Below are positions 63,646 through 64,000 of a DNA stretch of 64,000 nt, piece by piece; within the stretch, counting starts at the first letter, position 1, and each line of letters starts with the position of its first letter. Made by a program: the position numbers and the translations under genes. The notes under the pieces were generated by a model. It was not told where the DNA came from and made no database searches. It was given only the letters and a program-made list of their open reading frames with translations. The DNA comes from G963667915 sp965197385. Its GTDB lineage: Bacteria > Acidobacteriota > Vicinamibacteria > Vicinamibacterales > UBA823. Where the stretch lies: contig CBDANA010000009.1 of the NCBI GenBank assembly GCA_965197385.1, positions 1,116,001-1,180,000 on the forward strand, in the 5' to 3' direction.

Positions 63646-64000
63646 GCGCGAGCGATCGCGCTGGCAGGCCTCGCGAAGACCCTGGATCTCGGGAACGCCC
63701 AAAGGCCAGAGCGTGGCGACTTTCAAGTCGACGAGAGTGTTCAAACGCTGATTCGAGCGCCGCGCGAGGAGCAAGAGCGGCGCATCGTTCAGATGTTGGT
63801 GAATCGACCGCTCAGAGATGCAGCGTTCCGCACGTCCGTGGTCGAGGCGTACAAGGAAACATGCGCTGTTACCGGACTGTGGATCGTCAATGGAGGCGGA
63901 AGCGTCGAGGTGCAGGCAGCGCATATTTGGTCGGTGGCCGACGGAGGTCCGGACATCGTCCAAAACGGGATCGCGCTCTCGGCCACCTGCCATTGGCTGT
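63646..64000 (+). CDS. HNH endonuclease-like protein, start unclear, 3' end outside window
   Basis: Directly after the Gp37/68 stop, the same frame continues open to the window edge: ERGDFQVDESVQTLIRAP, RRIVQMLVNRPLRDAAFR and TCAVTGLWIVNGGGSVEVQA with AAHIWSVADGGPDIVQNGIA. This is the HNH (PF13391-like) domain with the Cys-x-x-Thr-Gly and first His (AAHI). No ATG or GTG precedes the conserved part (first ATG 63793). Either a rare start is used or the gene lost its start. It completes a TcmP/Gp37-68/HNH cassette. Confidence 0.65.

Overview
The window is GC-rich bacterial DNA. It looks like a chromosomal segment of a soil or groundwater Acidobacteriota, possibly Vicinamibacteria-like. That placement is an inference from the gene-family mix: secreted TldD/TldE peptidases, a YncE-type propeller with a C-terminal CxxCH domain, CocE hydrolases, DUF6786, DUF5916/CBM9-like and SprA-like proteins, bactofilin, a large TonB-dependent receptor, and many Tat signals. 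No rRNA or other placing marker is present.

Layout. 1-10.8 kb: metabolic and secreted proteins: RraA-like protein, broken CocE hydrolase, propeller/heme protein, tldE-tldD with a DsrE-like gene, YcnI-like copper protein, Tat-exported aminotransferase. 11.0-16.4 kb: a complete membrane-bound formate dehydrogenase operon (fdnG-fdnH-fdnI-fdhE). Its catalytic subunit is read through an in-frame TGA, which is a selenocysteine codon by every local criterion. 16.4-34.7 kb: mixed chromosomal genes (methyltransferase, cyclodeaminase-like, PspC, symporters, HtrA-like protease, tatA, HAD, aldehyde dehydrogenase). This stretch also holds a second probable selenoprotein, a peroxiredoxin with TGA at the peroxidatic Cys position, one intact IS and four short MITE-like inverted-repeat elements. 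34.7-45 kb: a transposon-dense zone (IS5, IS110 twice, IS6, IS3 and integrase-type elements) around an intact TonB-dependent receptor. 45-55 kb: an intact DUF5916 protein, a bactofilin, an orphan TRAP solute-binding protein with a duplicated signal-peptide region, tRNA-Arg(UCU), rarD and an exonuclease, between clipped fragments of unrelated genes, including a possible cas3 5' end. 55-62 kb: nested IS110/IS3/ISL3/IS630 remnants, a clipped membrane glycosyltransferase-like gene and two small helical ORFs. 62-64 kb: a TcmP / Gp37-Gp68 / HNH cassette running off the window.

How genes work together. FdnGHI oxidises formate on the periplasmic side and passes electrons to quinone; FdhE is its maturation factor, and the Tat system (tatA is at 30.9 kb) would export it. 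Both selenoproteins need SelA/B/C/D, which are not in the window. Broken frames are frequent (CocE, VOC, DinB, SSS symporter, FAH-like, IS110, IS630). Either the accessory content is eroding or the assembly carries indels; I cannot separate these from one sequence.

The most interesting observations are the Sec peroxiredoxin, the CTAG-flanked MITE family with termini related to a resident IS, the probable bridge-RNA region of the intact IS110 element, and the TcmP/Gp37-68/HNH cassette.
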